Assembly: GCA_947630845.1 (NCBI GenBank)
Contig: CANRJB010000006.1
Coordinates: 37,235-101,234, forward strand
Direction of reading: 5' to 3'
Length of the DNA: 64,000 bases
Source of the DNA: an uncultured Clostridia bacterium
GTDB taxonomy: Bacteria > Bacillota > Clostridia > Oscillospirales > Ruminococcaceae
This document shows, piece after piece, positions 35,931 through 45,169 of this stretch. The notes below the pieces were generated by a model that was not told where the DNA came from, searched no databases, and worked only from the letters and a program-made list of their open reading frames with translations. Position 1 is the first letter of the stretch; every line of letters begins with the position of its first letter. A program made the position numbers and the translations under genes.

Positions 35931-36830
35931 ATGTCTTTTTCTGCAAGTCTGCATGATATTCTGGAATCCGTCTACAGCGTGCTGCGCACGATGGGAGCGG
36001 CGGATTTCCTTGATATTGCGCTGCTTTCCTATATCATCTATTATATTTACAAATTTATCCGTGAAACTCGGGCAGGGCAGCTTTTCAAGGGCATTGCCTT
36101 CCTGCTGATCGTCTATGCGATCGCCCGTGTCGTCAAAATGATCGCCATTACGTATCTGCTTGAAAGGCTGTTTGACATCGGACTTCTGGCACTGCTCATC
36201 GTCTTTCAGCCGGAGGTACGGCGTGCCATGGAAAAACTGGGACATACCCGGTTCGGGCTGGATTATCTGCGGCGGTCGGAAGGTACGGTGTCCCACTGGC
36301 ATGAAGCCATCGAAGCCATCTGTGATTCCTGTGTGGAGCTGAGTGAGACATGTACGGGGGCACTGATCGTAGTGGAGCAGCAGACAAGGCTTGGCGAACA
36401 GATCGAAAACGGAACGATCCTGAATGCCGTCCCCAGCAAGGAATTGTTCGGCAACATCTTCTACCCGAAAACCCCCCTGCATGACGGCGCAGTCATCATG
36501 CGTGACGGGATGATACTGGCGGCGGCATGTTTTCTGCCCAAGCCGCAGAAGGAAGAGCTGATCAATAAAAAGCTCGGCTCCCGGCACCGTGCTGCCATTG
36601 GCATGAGTGAAAATTCGGATGCCATCATCATTGTGGTGTCGGAGGAGACAGGGGCGATCTCCGTTGCGGAGAATGGCAACCTGACCCGGAATTTCACCCG
36701 GGAACAGCTCCATCATCTCCTTGAAGAACGCCTGATCCCGAAGCAGCCTGAGAAAAAATTGCTCAAACCCATCCGGCGCAGAAAGGAGAAGAACAAAAAG
36801 CATGAACAGCAAAAAGAAGAAAGCAAATAA
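35931..36830 (+). CDS. cdaA: Diadenylate cyclase CdaA
   Basis: Makes c-di-AMP from two ATP, the second messenger for potassium and wall homeostasis. Three membrane helices (about 26-43, 50-66, 70-91) precede the DAC domain (about 100-260) with catalytic D185-GA in LHDGAVIM and R218-H-R in GSRHRAAIG. The 299 residues end in a very basic tail (RRRKEKNKKHEQQ). GGAAGTGAGG lies before the ATG. It overlaps cdaR by 29 bases, the conserved cdaA-cdaR arrangement; glmM is not in the window. Confidence 0.95.
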   Translation: MSFSASLHDILESVYSVLRTMGAADFLDIALLSYIIYYIYKFIRETRAGQLFKGIAFLLIVYAIARVVKMIAITYLLERLFDIGLLALLIVFQPEVRRAMEKLGHTRFGLDYLRRSEGTVSHWHEAIEAICDSCVELSETCTGALIVVEQQTRLGEQIENGTILNAVPSKELFGNIFYPKTPLHDGAVIMRDGMILAAACFLPKPQKEELINKKLGSRHRAAIGMSENSDAIIIVVSEETGAISVAENGNLTRNFTREQLHHLLEERLIPKQPEKKLLKPIRRRKEKNKKHEQQKEESK

Positions 36831-38139
36831 GCTTCAGGCTTTTCTTGACTCCTTTTACAACAGCAAGCCGGTCGCCGTGACGGTATCTGTCATCTGTGCG
36901 GTCGTGATCTGGTTCATCATTGCGCTGACTGTCTACACCAGTACACCGGTTGATTTTTATAATATTCCGCTTGAAGTAGACCTTTCCGGGACGACCGCAG
37001 GTGCAAACGGGCTGTCTGTGGTTTCCTGCGATGTGGAGAGCGTCAATGTGCAGCTCGTCGGTGAACGTTCGCAGGTCGGCAGACTGAAAGAAGAAAACCT
37101 GACTGCCTATGCGGTGTTGGATTCCGTCAACAGTGCCGGAGAATATACACTGGATATTGATGTGCAGTCGGACATGAACATTTCCTTCACGGTTGATGAC
37201 ATCATCCCTGCACAGGCGACAGTCAAGCTTGATAAGATCGAGACACGGGAATTTGATGTGGAAGCAGGATTTCCGAATGTCGTCGTGACATCGGGACATG
37301 CCCTTGACCGGGAAGCGGTCACGATCGAGCCTGCCACGATCGAGATCACAGGTCCGTCCGCACAGCTTGATGAGATCGGCAGGGTCGTGGCACAGTCTGA
37401 CCGTTCCATGGAGATCGACAGCACCTATTCCCTCTACACCAGTGACCTGAAACTTTACACGAAGGAGGGCGCAGTGCTGGATACGGAAGGCATGGAGCTG
37501 CCCAATACGGATTTCCAGATCAGCATACCGGTGCTGACGACAAAGGAACTGACGCTGACTTGTGACCTGCTTGGATTCCCGAAAGATTTTGACGAGGAGT
37601 GGTTCATGCCGCATCTGACCTTTACGCCGGAGACGATCACGTTAGCATCGCAGACAAGCACCGCATTTGCGGACAGGGATGCATGGTCGGTCGGGCAGGT
37701 AAGGCTCAGTGAGATCGGACTGGACTACAGCAGGAGCTTTGACATTGAGCTGGATGAGGAATTTACGAACCGCACCAATGTATGGCAGGCGACGATGACA
37801 CTTGACAGCGAAGATCTTGCCACACGGACATTTACCGTCGGCAGCAATAATATCATCGTGACGAATCCGCCGAGCGGCTATGATTTCAAGGTAGTGACAC
37901 AGCAGTTGAATATTACCGTAGTCGGGGAGAAGGAAGCACTGGAAACACTGGAAGCGGATGATATCGTCGTGACGGCGGATCTGTTCAATTATGAGAATGC
38001 AGAACAGGCATCCTCTTTCGACCAGCCGGCATTGGTTTCATTCCTTGACCAGAATCGGGTGTGGGCGTATGGCTCGTACCGCATTTCGCTTGACCGGGTG
38101 GAGAAGCCGACAGAGGAGACAGAAAGCACAACAAACTGA
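36802..38139 (+). CDS. cdaR: YbbR-domain regulator of CdaA (CdaR)
   Basis: Extracytoplasmic membrane-anchored protein thought to modulate CdaA. One N-terminal helix (about 24-44, VTVSVICAVVIWFIIALTV) is followed by several YbbR repeats; recurring ITGPSAQLDEIGRVVA and LTPETITLA-like segments are visible. 445 residues. It overlaps the end of cdaA by 29 bases, and a strong terminator follows. Confidence 0.9.
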   Translation: MNSKKKKANKLQAFLDSFYNSKPVAVTVSVICAVVIWFIIALTVYTSTPVDFYNIPLEVDLSGTTAGANGLSVVSCDVESVNVQLVGERSQVGRLKEENLTAYAVLDSVNSAGEYTLDIDVQSDMNISFTVDDIIPAQATVKLDKIETREFDVEAGFPNVVVTSGHALDREAVTIEPATIEITGPSAQLDEIGRVVAQSDRSMEIDSTYSLYTSDLKLYTKEGAVLDTEGMELPNTDFQISIPVLTTKELTLTCDLLGFPKDFDEEWFMPHLTFTPETITLASQTSTAFADRDAWSVGQVRLSEIGLDYSRSFDIELDEEFTNRTNVWQATMTLDSEDLATRTFTVGSNNIIVTNPPSGYDFKVVTQQLNITVVGEKEALETLEADDIVVTADLFNYENAEQASSFDQPALVSFLDQNRVWAYGSYRISLDRVEKPTEETESTTN

Positions 38140-38144
38140 ACAGG

Positions 38145-38169
38145 GGGCTGCCGGATGGCAGCCCTTTTT
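38145..38169 (+). terminator. Intrinsic terminator after cdaR
   Basis: 8-bp stem GGGCTGCC / GGCAGCCC with GGAT loop, followed by five Ts. Confidence 0.92.
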
Positions 38170-38255
38170 GAACTTTGTATAAACAATTTGTGAAATATGC
38201 ACAAAGCATTGATTTTAATTTCTACGACAAATGTTCAAAAGCACATTTTTTCCGG

Positions 38256-38284
38256 TTGACAAAATAATACAATTATGGTATACT
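38256..38284 (+). promoter_or_regulatory. Adhesin gene promoter
   Basis: Perfect TTGACA (38256-38261), 17-bp spacer ending TTATGG, -10 TATACT (38279-38284). Leader of about 93 nt to the ATG. Confidence 0.82.
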
Positions 38285-38383
38285 AAAGAGAAGGGAAATA
38301 GTTTTGACGGCTGTATGGCTGTCATTATGATTTGCCAAAGAATGAAAACCTTATTATCTGATTATTTCAAGGAGGGGGATTTT

Positions 38384-41300
38384 ATGAAAAAAACCTTAGG
38401 CAAGCGATTATGGAGCAGAATTCTTTCTGCTGCACTCGCAGTCAGCTGTGCATTGCCGTCAGGGCTGATGTTCGGCAGCGGATTGGGGGTCGGTGCGGAG
38501 ACAGTAACAAGTCTTGAAGGAAATAACGAAACTGATGATGTGACATTGCTTGTGGGTGATTCAAGAGAAGATAACCCATTAAGAGGGGCGACTGTTGAAG
38601 AAACTATAAATAATTATACAAAGAATTATGCACTTGGCATAGCTTCGCAGTTTGGTGTATTCGTTAAGGATTATTTTATTCCACATGAATCGGATACCGA
38701 AGGTCGTATGGCTATCGGTGGACACTTTGAAAATAAAACTGCTTTTCCTTATCAGATAGGAAAGGGTAATTTTGAACCGGAATATCAACTGGATGACCTA
38801 ATTGGTGCAGATGATTATGCACGTATAATCTGGGGAGTTCAAGAAATTCCTGATAGTGCTTATTCAACTCCTGCACTAAGTGGAATAGGTTGGGAATCAT
38901 ACAATGATCATTCTGAAAATAAAGTTGCTTATAATGCGAATGGTAATGTTGGTTCGCAAACTTCAAGCGACTATTTATCGGAATCGTATCCTGAAAATAA
39001 ATTTGAATTTTATGGTACGGATGGCTCTTTGATTGATTTTGACAAAGAGTATACAATGCTTGAAGAGAGAAGCAAAGCAATAGCAGAAAAGGAAAATCAA
39101 TTTACTCTTGATTCCTTTACAGGAAACTGGTATGGTGATACGTTTGAAGTTGTAACACTAACATTTACAGGTGACGCTACAAAGCCAACAAATACTGTTT
39201 ATTTGAATTTAGACGATTTAACAGATGAACAGTATGAGTTGTATAAAAATGCAACTATCATCAGATATGAAAATATCCCCAAACTTCCTGAATCTATAAA
39301 AATGGCAAATAGTAATGGTTCGGGAAGTGTGACATGGGACTATTCTTATATAGTTGTAAATGACAGTAGAAATGGTATTGTTAATGTGGGACACAGCCAC
39401 TCGTGGTTTCAACAGTATACTCAGATAAAAGGGTATGATGCAGATGCAGCTATAATGATATCCAATGGTGGCGGCGATTGGATAAAAGCAACCGGAAAAG
39501 ATGAGTATAATTATAAACTTGTAGACAAGGATGGAAATGAAACTGCTTCAGGGAAAAATAATGAACCCGGAGTAACTTCGCTTCTTCTTAATTTTCCTAA
39601 TGCAAATGAAGTAGTTATACAAAGCTCCGTTCAGGGAACTATTCTTGCTCCAAAAGCAAATTTGACGGATAGTAAATTCTTGACTAATAATGGTGGTAAC
39701 CCTCACCTTTCAGGTACTGCTATAGTCAAGAGCTTCGAGGGATATACTGAATTTGGTTGGCGACCTTTCGTCGGTCCTATCTCAATAATTACAGAAAACC
39801 CCACCACAGAACCCACCACCACAGAAGAACCGACCACAGAACCCACAACCACCACTACACTCCTCAACATCTCGAAGAAAGATATAGGCGGAGAGCCTGT
39901 GCCAAATGCAACTCTCAGAATCTATGACGGCAAGGCATATTCTGACGATCAGAAACCCGACAAACCACTAATTGGTTGGGCAACCGACACAGCAGGCGAA
40001 GGAACTAAGACAATTACCGTAGTTGAAAATGAACCCGACAAAGATCAGCTTAAGAGCAATACGGTCTATGTTCTGCATGAAGATGCAGCCCCGAACGGCT
40101 ATGCAGTAGCAACCGACATTTATTTCTACGTAGATGAGAAAGGCAATGTTTACACATCCGATACTTATCGTGAAGTTGGTGCAGAAGGTTGGACAGAGTC
40201 AGGGACGGAAATTGTCATGATAGATGAGAGAATGATCACTATCAGCAAGCGTGACATGGGCGGCAATGAAATTCCCGAAGGTGCAGGCGAAGCTGCATAC
40301 GAGCTTTCCGGCGTGACTCTTGACAAGGTAACGATCAATGGTGAGGAAAAAACTGCGGAAGGTGGTACAATTCCATTCACCGGCAATAACGTGAATATCA
40401 CAGGCTTGCAGGACGGCACTTACACTTTGACAGAAACCGTCGCACCGGACGGCTACACCGTAGTCAGCACTTTCACATTCACTGTTGAGAATGGTGTTGT
40501 AAAGGAACCATCTGCCGTTACAAATGGTGATGTAAGAGTGGAAGATGGCAATTTGATCATCATGGATGAGGCATCCACGGTCACCATCAGCAAGCGTGAC
40601 ATGGGCGGCAATGAAATTCCCGAAAGTGCAGGCGAAGCTGCATACGAGCTTTCCGGCGAGAATCTTGACAAGGTAACGATCAATGGTGACGAAGTAACTC
40701 CGGATGGGAAAACGGTCAAATTCACCGGCAATGACGTGAATATCACGGGATTGAAGGACGGCACTTACACTTTGACGGAAACAGCTGCACCAGACGGCTA
40801 CACCGTTGTCAGCACTTTCACATTCACCGTAGAAAATGGTGTCGTTAAGGGAACATCTGCTGTTACAAATGGTGAGGTTGAAGTGAAAGATGGCAATCTG
40901 ATCATTAAGGATAAGGCATCCACGGTCACCATCAGCAAGCGTGACATGGGCGGCAATGAAATTCCCGAAAGTGCAGGCGAAGCTGCATACGAGCTTTCCG
41001 GCGAGAATCTTGACAAGGTAACGATCAATGACAAGGAAGAAGCTCCGGTAGATGGTAAAATCACATTCACCGGCAATGACGTGAGCATCACAGGCTTGAA
41101 GGACGGCAAGTACACTTTGAAGGAAACCGTCGCACCGAATGGCTACACCGTTGTCAGCGATTTTACATTCACTGTTGAAAATGGCGTTGTTGCGTTAGAG
41201 TCTGCCGTTACAAATGGCAATGTGCAATTGGGTGAGAACAATCAGATCATCATCAAGGATAAGGCATCCACGGTCACCATCAGCAAGCGTGACATGGGCG

Positions 41301-43483
41301 GCAATGAAATTCCCAAGAGTGCAGGCGAAGCTGCATACGAGCTTTCCGGCGAGAATCTTGACAAGGTAACGATCAATGACAAGGAAGAAGCTCCGGTAGA
41401 TGGTAAAATCACATTCACCGGCAATGACGTGAGCATCACAGGCTTGAAGGACGGCAAGTACACTTTGAAGGAAACCGTCGCACCGAATGGCTACACCGTT
41501 GTCAGCGATTTTACATTCACTGTTGAAAATGGCGTTGTTGCGTTAGAGTCTGCCGTTACAAATGGCAATGTCAAAGTGGGTGAGAACAATCAGATCATCA
41601 TCATGGATGAGGCATCCACGGTCACCATCAGCAAGCGTGACATGGGCGGCAATGAAATTCCCAAGAGTGCAGGCGAAGCAACCTATGAGCTTTCCGGCGG
41701 GAATTTTGACAATGTAAAGGTCAACGGTGATGACGTAATTCCGGCAAATGATAAGATCACATTCACCGGCAATGACGTGAACATCACGGGCTTGAAGGAC
41801 GGCACTTACACTTTGACGGAAACTTTCGCACCGGACGGCTACACCGTTGTCAGCACTTTCACATTCACTGTTGAAAATGGTGCTGTAAAGGAACCATCTG
41901 CCGTTACAAATGGCAATGTCAAAGTGGGTGAGAACAATCAGATCATCATCATGGATGATATTTCCACGATCTCCATTAACAAGACCGCAGTTGGCGGCAA
42001 GGAAATCACCACTGGCGAAGCTGCCTATACACTCACACGGAAGAATGCCAATGGGGAAGATGTTTCCCTGAGCAATGTGCTTGTCAATAATGAGAAAGCC
42101 AATGTCAAGGACAATGTCATCACCTTCACCGGCAACAAGGTTGAGCTGGAAGGTCTGCCGGACGGCAGCTATACGCTGAAAGAGACGGTTGCTCCGGAAG
42201 GTTATGACGCTGTCAATTCGGAATTTAGCTTTACAATTGAAAATGGTATCATCACCGACAGCAAAGCAGTGACAGATGGTGAAAGTTCCATAAGTGCAGA
42301 AGATAACACCATTCTGGTCGAGGACGCTCCGATTGTTGAGACTACAACAAGCACCGCACCCGAAACCACGGTAACTACAACTTCGACAACCACCACAACT
42401 CCCGCAACTTCTACAACCTCCACAACTTCTACAACCACCACAACTTCGACAACGTCTACTACAACCACCACCGCTACAACGTCTACCACATCCACCACAG
42501 CTACAACGGAAACAACCACATCCACCACAGCTACAACGGAAACCACCACATCCACCACTGCCACAACGGAAACAACCACCACCACAACTCTGCCGACGAC
42601 AACCACAACGACACCTTCTGGCACGACAACATCTGCAACGACAACCACCACGACGGTAGCAACCACAACAACTACCACACCTGAAACAACGACCACGACC
42701 ACAACGACAACCGAAACCACCACGACCACACCCGAAACCACAACCACGACCACAACGACAACAACCGAAACCACCACGACAACACCCGAAACCACAACTA
42801 CGACCACGACGACAACCACAACAACAACCACCACAACAACGGAAACCACCACAACCACAACCACGACGACAACCACAGAAACGAAGCCCGAAACAACCGA
42901 AACCACGACCACAGAAACGACAACAACCACTACTACAACAACGACAGAAACAACCACTACCACACCCGAAACCACGACCACAACCACAACCACACCCGAA
43001 ACGACCACGACCGAAGCAACTACCACGACTGAAGAAGTAGTAACGACGACTACGACAGAAACAACGGCATTGCCGGCTCATGACAATGAGACGACGACCA
43101 CGACGAAGACCAATGATGGCAGTATCTGGGATGAAGAATCCACGGCGACAACACAAACCGATCAGGAAGCTGAAACTGAAACCAATACTACCAGCACAGA
43201 GACAAGCACAGAAACAACAACGGAAACTTCCGAAACAACCACCGAAACAACGGAAACAAGCACTGAAACATCAGAGTCAAGCAAGGAATCCTCATCAAGC
43301 TCCAAACCCAGCAATAACAACAAAAATAACAAGAATAATTCCAGCAAGAAGACGACCACTGTGAATACAAGCGAGACAGGTACGCCGTCACCTGAAACTG
43401 GTGATTCCTATGTACCGATCGTACTCCTGCTGACATCTCTGGCAGTTGCAGCCGTAACATTCACCACAAAGAAGCGTGACTAA
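38384..43483 (+). CDS. Giant sortase-anchored adhesin: choice-of-anchor A, seven SpaA/CnaB repeats, Thr-rich stalk
   Basis: A 1699-residue surface protein. Signal peptide (about 1-38); a choice-of-anchor A type region (about 75-465, e.g. [26 protein letters not shown]); a CnaB-like domain at about 493; five SpaA-type units opening [13 protein letters not shown] with closing [15 protein letters not shown]; one diverged unit; a Thr/Glu stalk (about 1319-1660); and sorting signal SPETG (1669-1673), hydrophobic helix and KKRD tail. CnaB domains usually form Lys-Asn isopeptide bonds. GGAGGGGG precedes the ATG. The choice-of-anchor module is markedly AT-rich compared with its surroundings, suggesting separate origin. 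Ligand unknown. Confidence 0.92.
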   Translation: MKKTLGKRLWSRILSAALAVSCALPSGLMFGSGLGVGAETVTSLEGNNETDDVTLLVGDSREDNPLRGATVEETINNYTKNYALGIASQFGVFVKDYFIPHESDTEGRMAIGGHFENKTAFPYQIGKGNFEPEYQLDDLIGADDYARIIWGVQEIPDSAYSTPALSGIGWESYNDHSENKVAYNANGNVGSQTSSDYLSESYPENKFEFYGTDGSLIDFDKEYTMLEERSKAIAEKENQFTLDSFTGNWYGDTFEVVTLTFTGDATKPTNTVYLNLDDLTDEQYELYKNATIIRYENIPKLPESIKMANSNGSGSVTWDYSYIVVNDSRNGIVNVGHSHSWFQQYTQIKGYDADAAIMISNGGGDWIKATGKDEYNYKLVDKDGNETASGKNNEPGVTSLLLNFPNANEVVIQSSVQGTILAPKANLTDSKFLTNNGGNPHLSGTAIVKSFEGYTEFGWRPFVGPISIITENPTTEPTTTEEPTTEPTTTTTLLNISKKDIGGEPVPNATLRIYDGKAYSDDQKPDKPLIGWATDTAGEGTKTITVVENEPDKDQLKSNTVYVLHEDAAPNGYAVATDIYFYVDEKGNVYTSDTYREVGAEGWTESGTEIVMIDERMITISKRDMGGNEIPEGAGEAAYELSGVTLDKVTINGEEKTAEGGTIPFTGNNVNITGLQDGTYTLTETVAPDGYTVVSTFTFTVENGVVKEPSAVTNGDVRVEDGNLIIMDEASTVTISKRDMGGNEIPESAGEAAYELSGENLDKVTINGDEVTPDGKTVKFTGNDVNITGLKDGTYTLTETAAPDGYTVVSTFTFTVENGVVKGTSAVTNGEVEVKDGNLIIKDKASTVTISKRDMGGNEIPESAGEAAYELSGENLDKVTINDKEEAPVDGKITFTGNDVSITGLKDGKYTLKETVAPNGYTVVSDFTFTVENGVVALESAVTNGNVQLGENNQIIIKDKASTVTISKRDMGGNEIPKSAGEAAYELSGENLDKVTINDKEEAPVDGKITFTGNDVSITGLKDGKYTLKETVAPNGYTVVSDFTFTVENGVVALESAVTNGNVKVGENNQIIIMDEASTVTISKRDMGGNEIPKSAGEATYELSGGNFDNVKVNGDDVIPANDKITFTGNDVNITGLKDGTYTLTETFAPDGYTVVSTFTFTVENGAVKEPSAVTNGNVKVGENNQIIIMDDISTISINKTAVGGKEITTGEAAYTLTRKNANGEDVSLSNVLVNNEKANVKDNVITFTGNKVELEGLPDGSYTLKETVAPEGYDAVNSEFSFTIENGIITDSKAVTDGESSISAEDNTILVEDAPIVETTTSTAPETTVTTTSTTTTTPATSTTSTTSTTTTTSTTSTTTTTATTSTTSTTATTETTTSTTATTETTTSTTATTETTTTTTLPTTTTTTPSGTTTSATTTTTTVATTTTTTPETTTTTTTTTETTTTTPETTTTTTTTTTETTTTTPETTTTTTTTTTTTTTTTTETTTTTTTTTTTETKPETTETTTTETTTTTTTTTTETTTTTPETTTTTTTTPETTTTEATTTTEEVVTTTTTETTALPAHDNETTTTTKTNDGSIWDEESTATTQTDQEAETETNTTSTETSTETTTETSETTTETTETSTETSESSKESSSSSKPSNNNKNNKNNSSKKTTTVNTSETGTPSPETGDSYVPIVLLLTSLAVAAVTFTTKKRD
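40571..41959 (+). repeat. Tandem SpaA-module repeats, four units of 345-348 bp
   Basis: Units start at 40571 (345 bp), 40916 (348), 41264 (348) and 41612 (348). Units 2 and 3 differ at only a few positions, so they are a recent duplication. All stay in frame within the adhesin gene. Confidence 0.9.
42340..43075 (+). repeat. Thr-rich low-complexity repeat
   Basis: Near-continuous ACA/ACC/ACG threonine codons with interspersed GAA and CCC, encoding the adhesin stalk ([15 protein letters not shown] pattern). The plus strand is almost free of T and poor in G. Confidence 0.9.
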
Positions 43484-43490
43484 TACAAAA

Positions 43491-43523
43491 AACCGGAGGG
43501 GCATTGCTCCTCCGGTTATTTTT
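43491..43523. terminator. Bidirectional terminator between adhesin and queH
   Basis: 9-bp stem AACCGGAGG / CCTCCGGTT with A-run before and TATTTTT after; on the minus strand it ends in TTTTTTG. Serves both converging genes. Confidence 0.85.
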
Positions 43524-43562
43524 ATCTGTGATCCAAGCTGATGGACAAAGCCCAGCAGATGA

Positions 43563-44195
43563 TCAGGACTGCACATCCGTGGATGTATCGCCGCTCCTGC
43601 GTGAAAACGGACAGCCGCAATAATTCTGTCGGTACAGGCAGTATATGCCGGACAGCTCGATAGAACGCTGATAGCCATTCTTTTTCTTGAAATCAGAGGG
43701 AAGCCATGCGATGCCGAAGTCCTCAGCCAGAGAAAATCCGGTCTGGTTGATAAACTCTGCATCCTTGTGCGGACTGATGGTGAGGGTGCTGGTGAAGAAA
43801 TCTGCACCGTTCTGCAAGGCGATCTTTGCTGCCTCCATCAGGCGCATCCGTATGCATTTCTGACATCGCAGCCCCCGTTCAGGTTCATCTTTTAATGCCT
43901 GTGCAAAGGCAAGAAAACGTTCTGGCTCATATTTTCCTTCCATTAGGCGGATACGTTCCGACAGCCCCATTTCAGAGAGCAGCCGTTTCAGCTCCTCCAG
44001 CCGGCAGCGATATTCTTCTTCCGGCAGGATGTTCGGGTTATAAAAAAACAGCGTGATCTCCGCCTGCTCTGCCATCCGTTCCAGCACCGCACTGGAACAT
44101 GGCGCACAGCACGCATGCAAAAGAACATGCGGCGGAGTTTCCGCCGCATGAAGAATGTCATCCATTTCACGTTGATAATTACGTTTGGGGTTCAT
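43563..44195 (-). CDS. queH: Epoxyqueuosine reductase QueH
   Basis: Last step of queuosine tRNA modification, the non-cobalamin alternative to QueG. 210 residues with LLHACCAPCSSAVLERM (vicinal cysteines), FFYNPNILPEEEYRCRLEEL, LRCQKCIRMRLMEAA and YCLYRQNYCGC, the cysteine-rich cluster and disulfide motifs of the family. The start codon overlaps the stop of the upstream amidase gene by 4 bases. No other queuosine gene is nearby. Confidence 0.93.
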   Translation of the reverse strand: MNPKRNYQREMDDILHAAETPPHVLLHACCAPCSSAVLERMAEQAEITLFFYNPNILPEEEYRCRLEELKRLLSEMGLSERIRLMEGKYEPERFLAFAQALKDEPERGLRCQKCIRMRLMEAAKIALQNGADFFTSTLTISPHKDAEFINQTGFSLAEDFGIAWLPSDFKKKNGYQRSIELSGIYCLYRQNYCGCPFSRRSGDTSTDVQS

Positions 44196-45037
44196 TCTGC
44201 TGCCTCCCCGTCGGCACTCATTGCATCATCGCCGCCTATGCTGCCCTCATCCACGCTGTCATCCGGCAAGGAGTCGCCGATTACCGGAGAGCTGCTTGAC
44301 TGCGCATTCAGGAAAGCAATGATGCCCTCCTTGATGCATTCTGCAACACTGTCCTCATTGTCCAGTATCCACTGACTTAGCTCCACTGTGTCATGAAACT
44401 CCACTTCCAGCAGACAGCAGGGGGTCTTGTTGTTAAAAATTTCGTAGAGGTCACGCTGCGTTTCATCTTTCAGACCTCTGTCCTCTGTGGGAGTCAGCTC
44501 AGCAACACGATTGTAGATATTTTCCGCAAGAGCCTGACTGCCTTCTACTTTGGAGTTATAATAGCACTCCGTTCCCTGATCTGTTCCCGTCTCACCGCCG
44601 GCGTTGGAGTGCAGTGCAACATAGGCACCGCATTTCAGCTCATTTCCGGCAGAAATTTTCGCCTTGACATTATCATCTGCGCCGCAGACATAGACCGTGA
44701 TTCCCTCAGCCTCAAGCTTTGCCTTCACCTTGTCTGTAAGCTCAAACATAGCCGATTCCTCAGTCACTGTCTCATCACAGGCATAGACATTGTCCTCCTG
44801 TGTAGACGGACTCAGAAAGACAGCCATAGAGTTGTCAACAACAGCCTCAGTTGTGGGTATTGTCTCAGGTGGGATGATATCCGAATTGCCTGTATCCACT
44901 GCATCCGGCTCACCTGCACAGGATTTGACGCAGCTCACGAACATCACAATAATGAGAATCAGCACGATCAGTGCGCCGATCAGCCTGTCCCATCTGGCAC
45001 GTTTCATCAGACTCCGGAAATCGTCTTTGTTTGTCAT
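44192..45037 (-). CDS. Membrane-anchored N-acetylmuramoyl-L-alanine amidase (Amidase_3-like)
   Basis: Predicted wall hydrolase, 281 residues. One N-terminal helix (about 19-36), a short linker, then a catalytic domain with VALHSNAGG and CCLLEVEFHD, the second and third zinc/catalytic segments of Amidase_3. The usual first motif DPGHGG is replaced by FLSPSTQEDN, a known variant in Clostridia that lacks the first histidine. The protein ends in an acidic Ser/Asp tail. The ATG at 45037 has GTGAGGAACG upstream and lies inside the transcript of the promoter at 45077; ATG 45088 would not. Confidence 0.85.
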   Translation of the reverse strand: MTNKDDFRSLMKRARWDRLIGALIVLILIIVMFVSCVKSCAGEPDAVDTGNSDIIPPETIPTTEAVVDNSMAVFLSPSTQEDNVYACDETVTEESAMFELTDKVKAKLEAEGITVYVCGADDNVKAKISAGNELKCGAYVALHSNAGGETGTDQGTECYYNSKVEGSQALAENIYNRVAELTPTEDRGLKDETQRDLYEIFNNKTPCCLLEVEFHDTVELSQWILDNEDSVAECIKEGIIAFLNAQSSSSPVIGDSLPDDSVDEGSIGGDDAMSADGEAAE

Positions 45038-45076
45038 AATGCGTTCCTCACTTTTCAGAAAACATACTTCTATTTT

Positions 45077-45105
45077 ATTATACAACACGCAGAGGATTTT
45101 GTCAA
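45077..45105 (-). promoter_or_regulatory. Promoter of the amidase-queH operon
   Basis: Minus strand: perfect TTGACA (45100-45105), 17-bp spacer, perfect TATAAT (45077-45082). Confidence 0.88.
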
Positions 45106-45169
45106 GAATTTCAAATGCAGTTTTTGATACTGATTTTCTGCTGACCCGGCAGGATGAGCGGAGACGGCA

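Noticed and set aside
42202..43026. Val-rich 274-codon frame on the minus strand opposite the adhesin stalk
   Set aside because: It is the antisense of Thr codon repeats (ACA/ACC read as GTG/GTT); no ribosome site, no plausible protein composition.
41543..43156. Cys/Gly/Arg-rich 537-codon minus-strand frame opposite the adhesin
   Set aside because: Low-complexity shadow of the Thr-rich stalk and SpaA repeats; no initiation signals.
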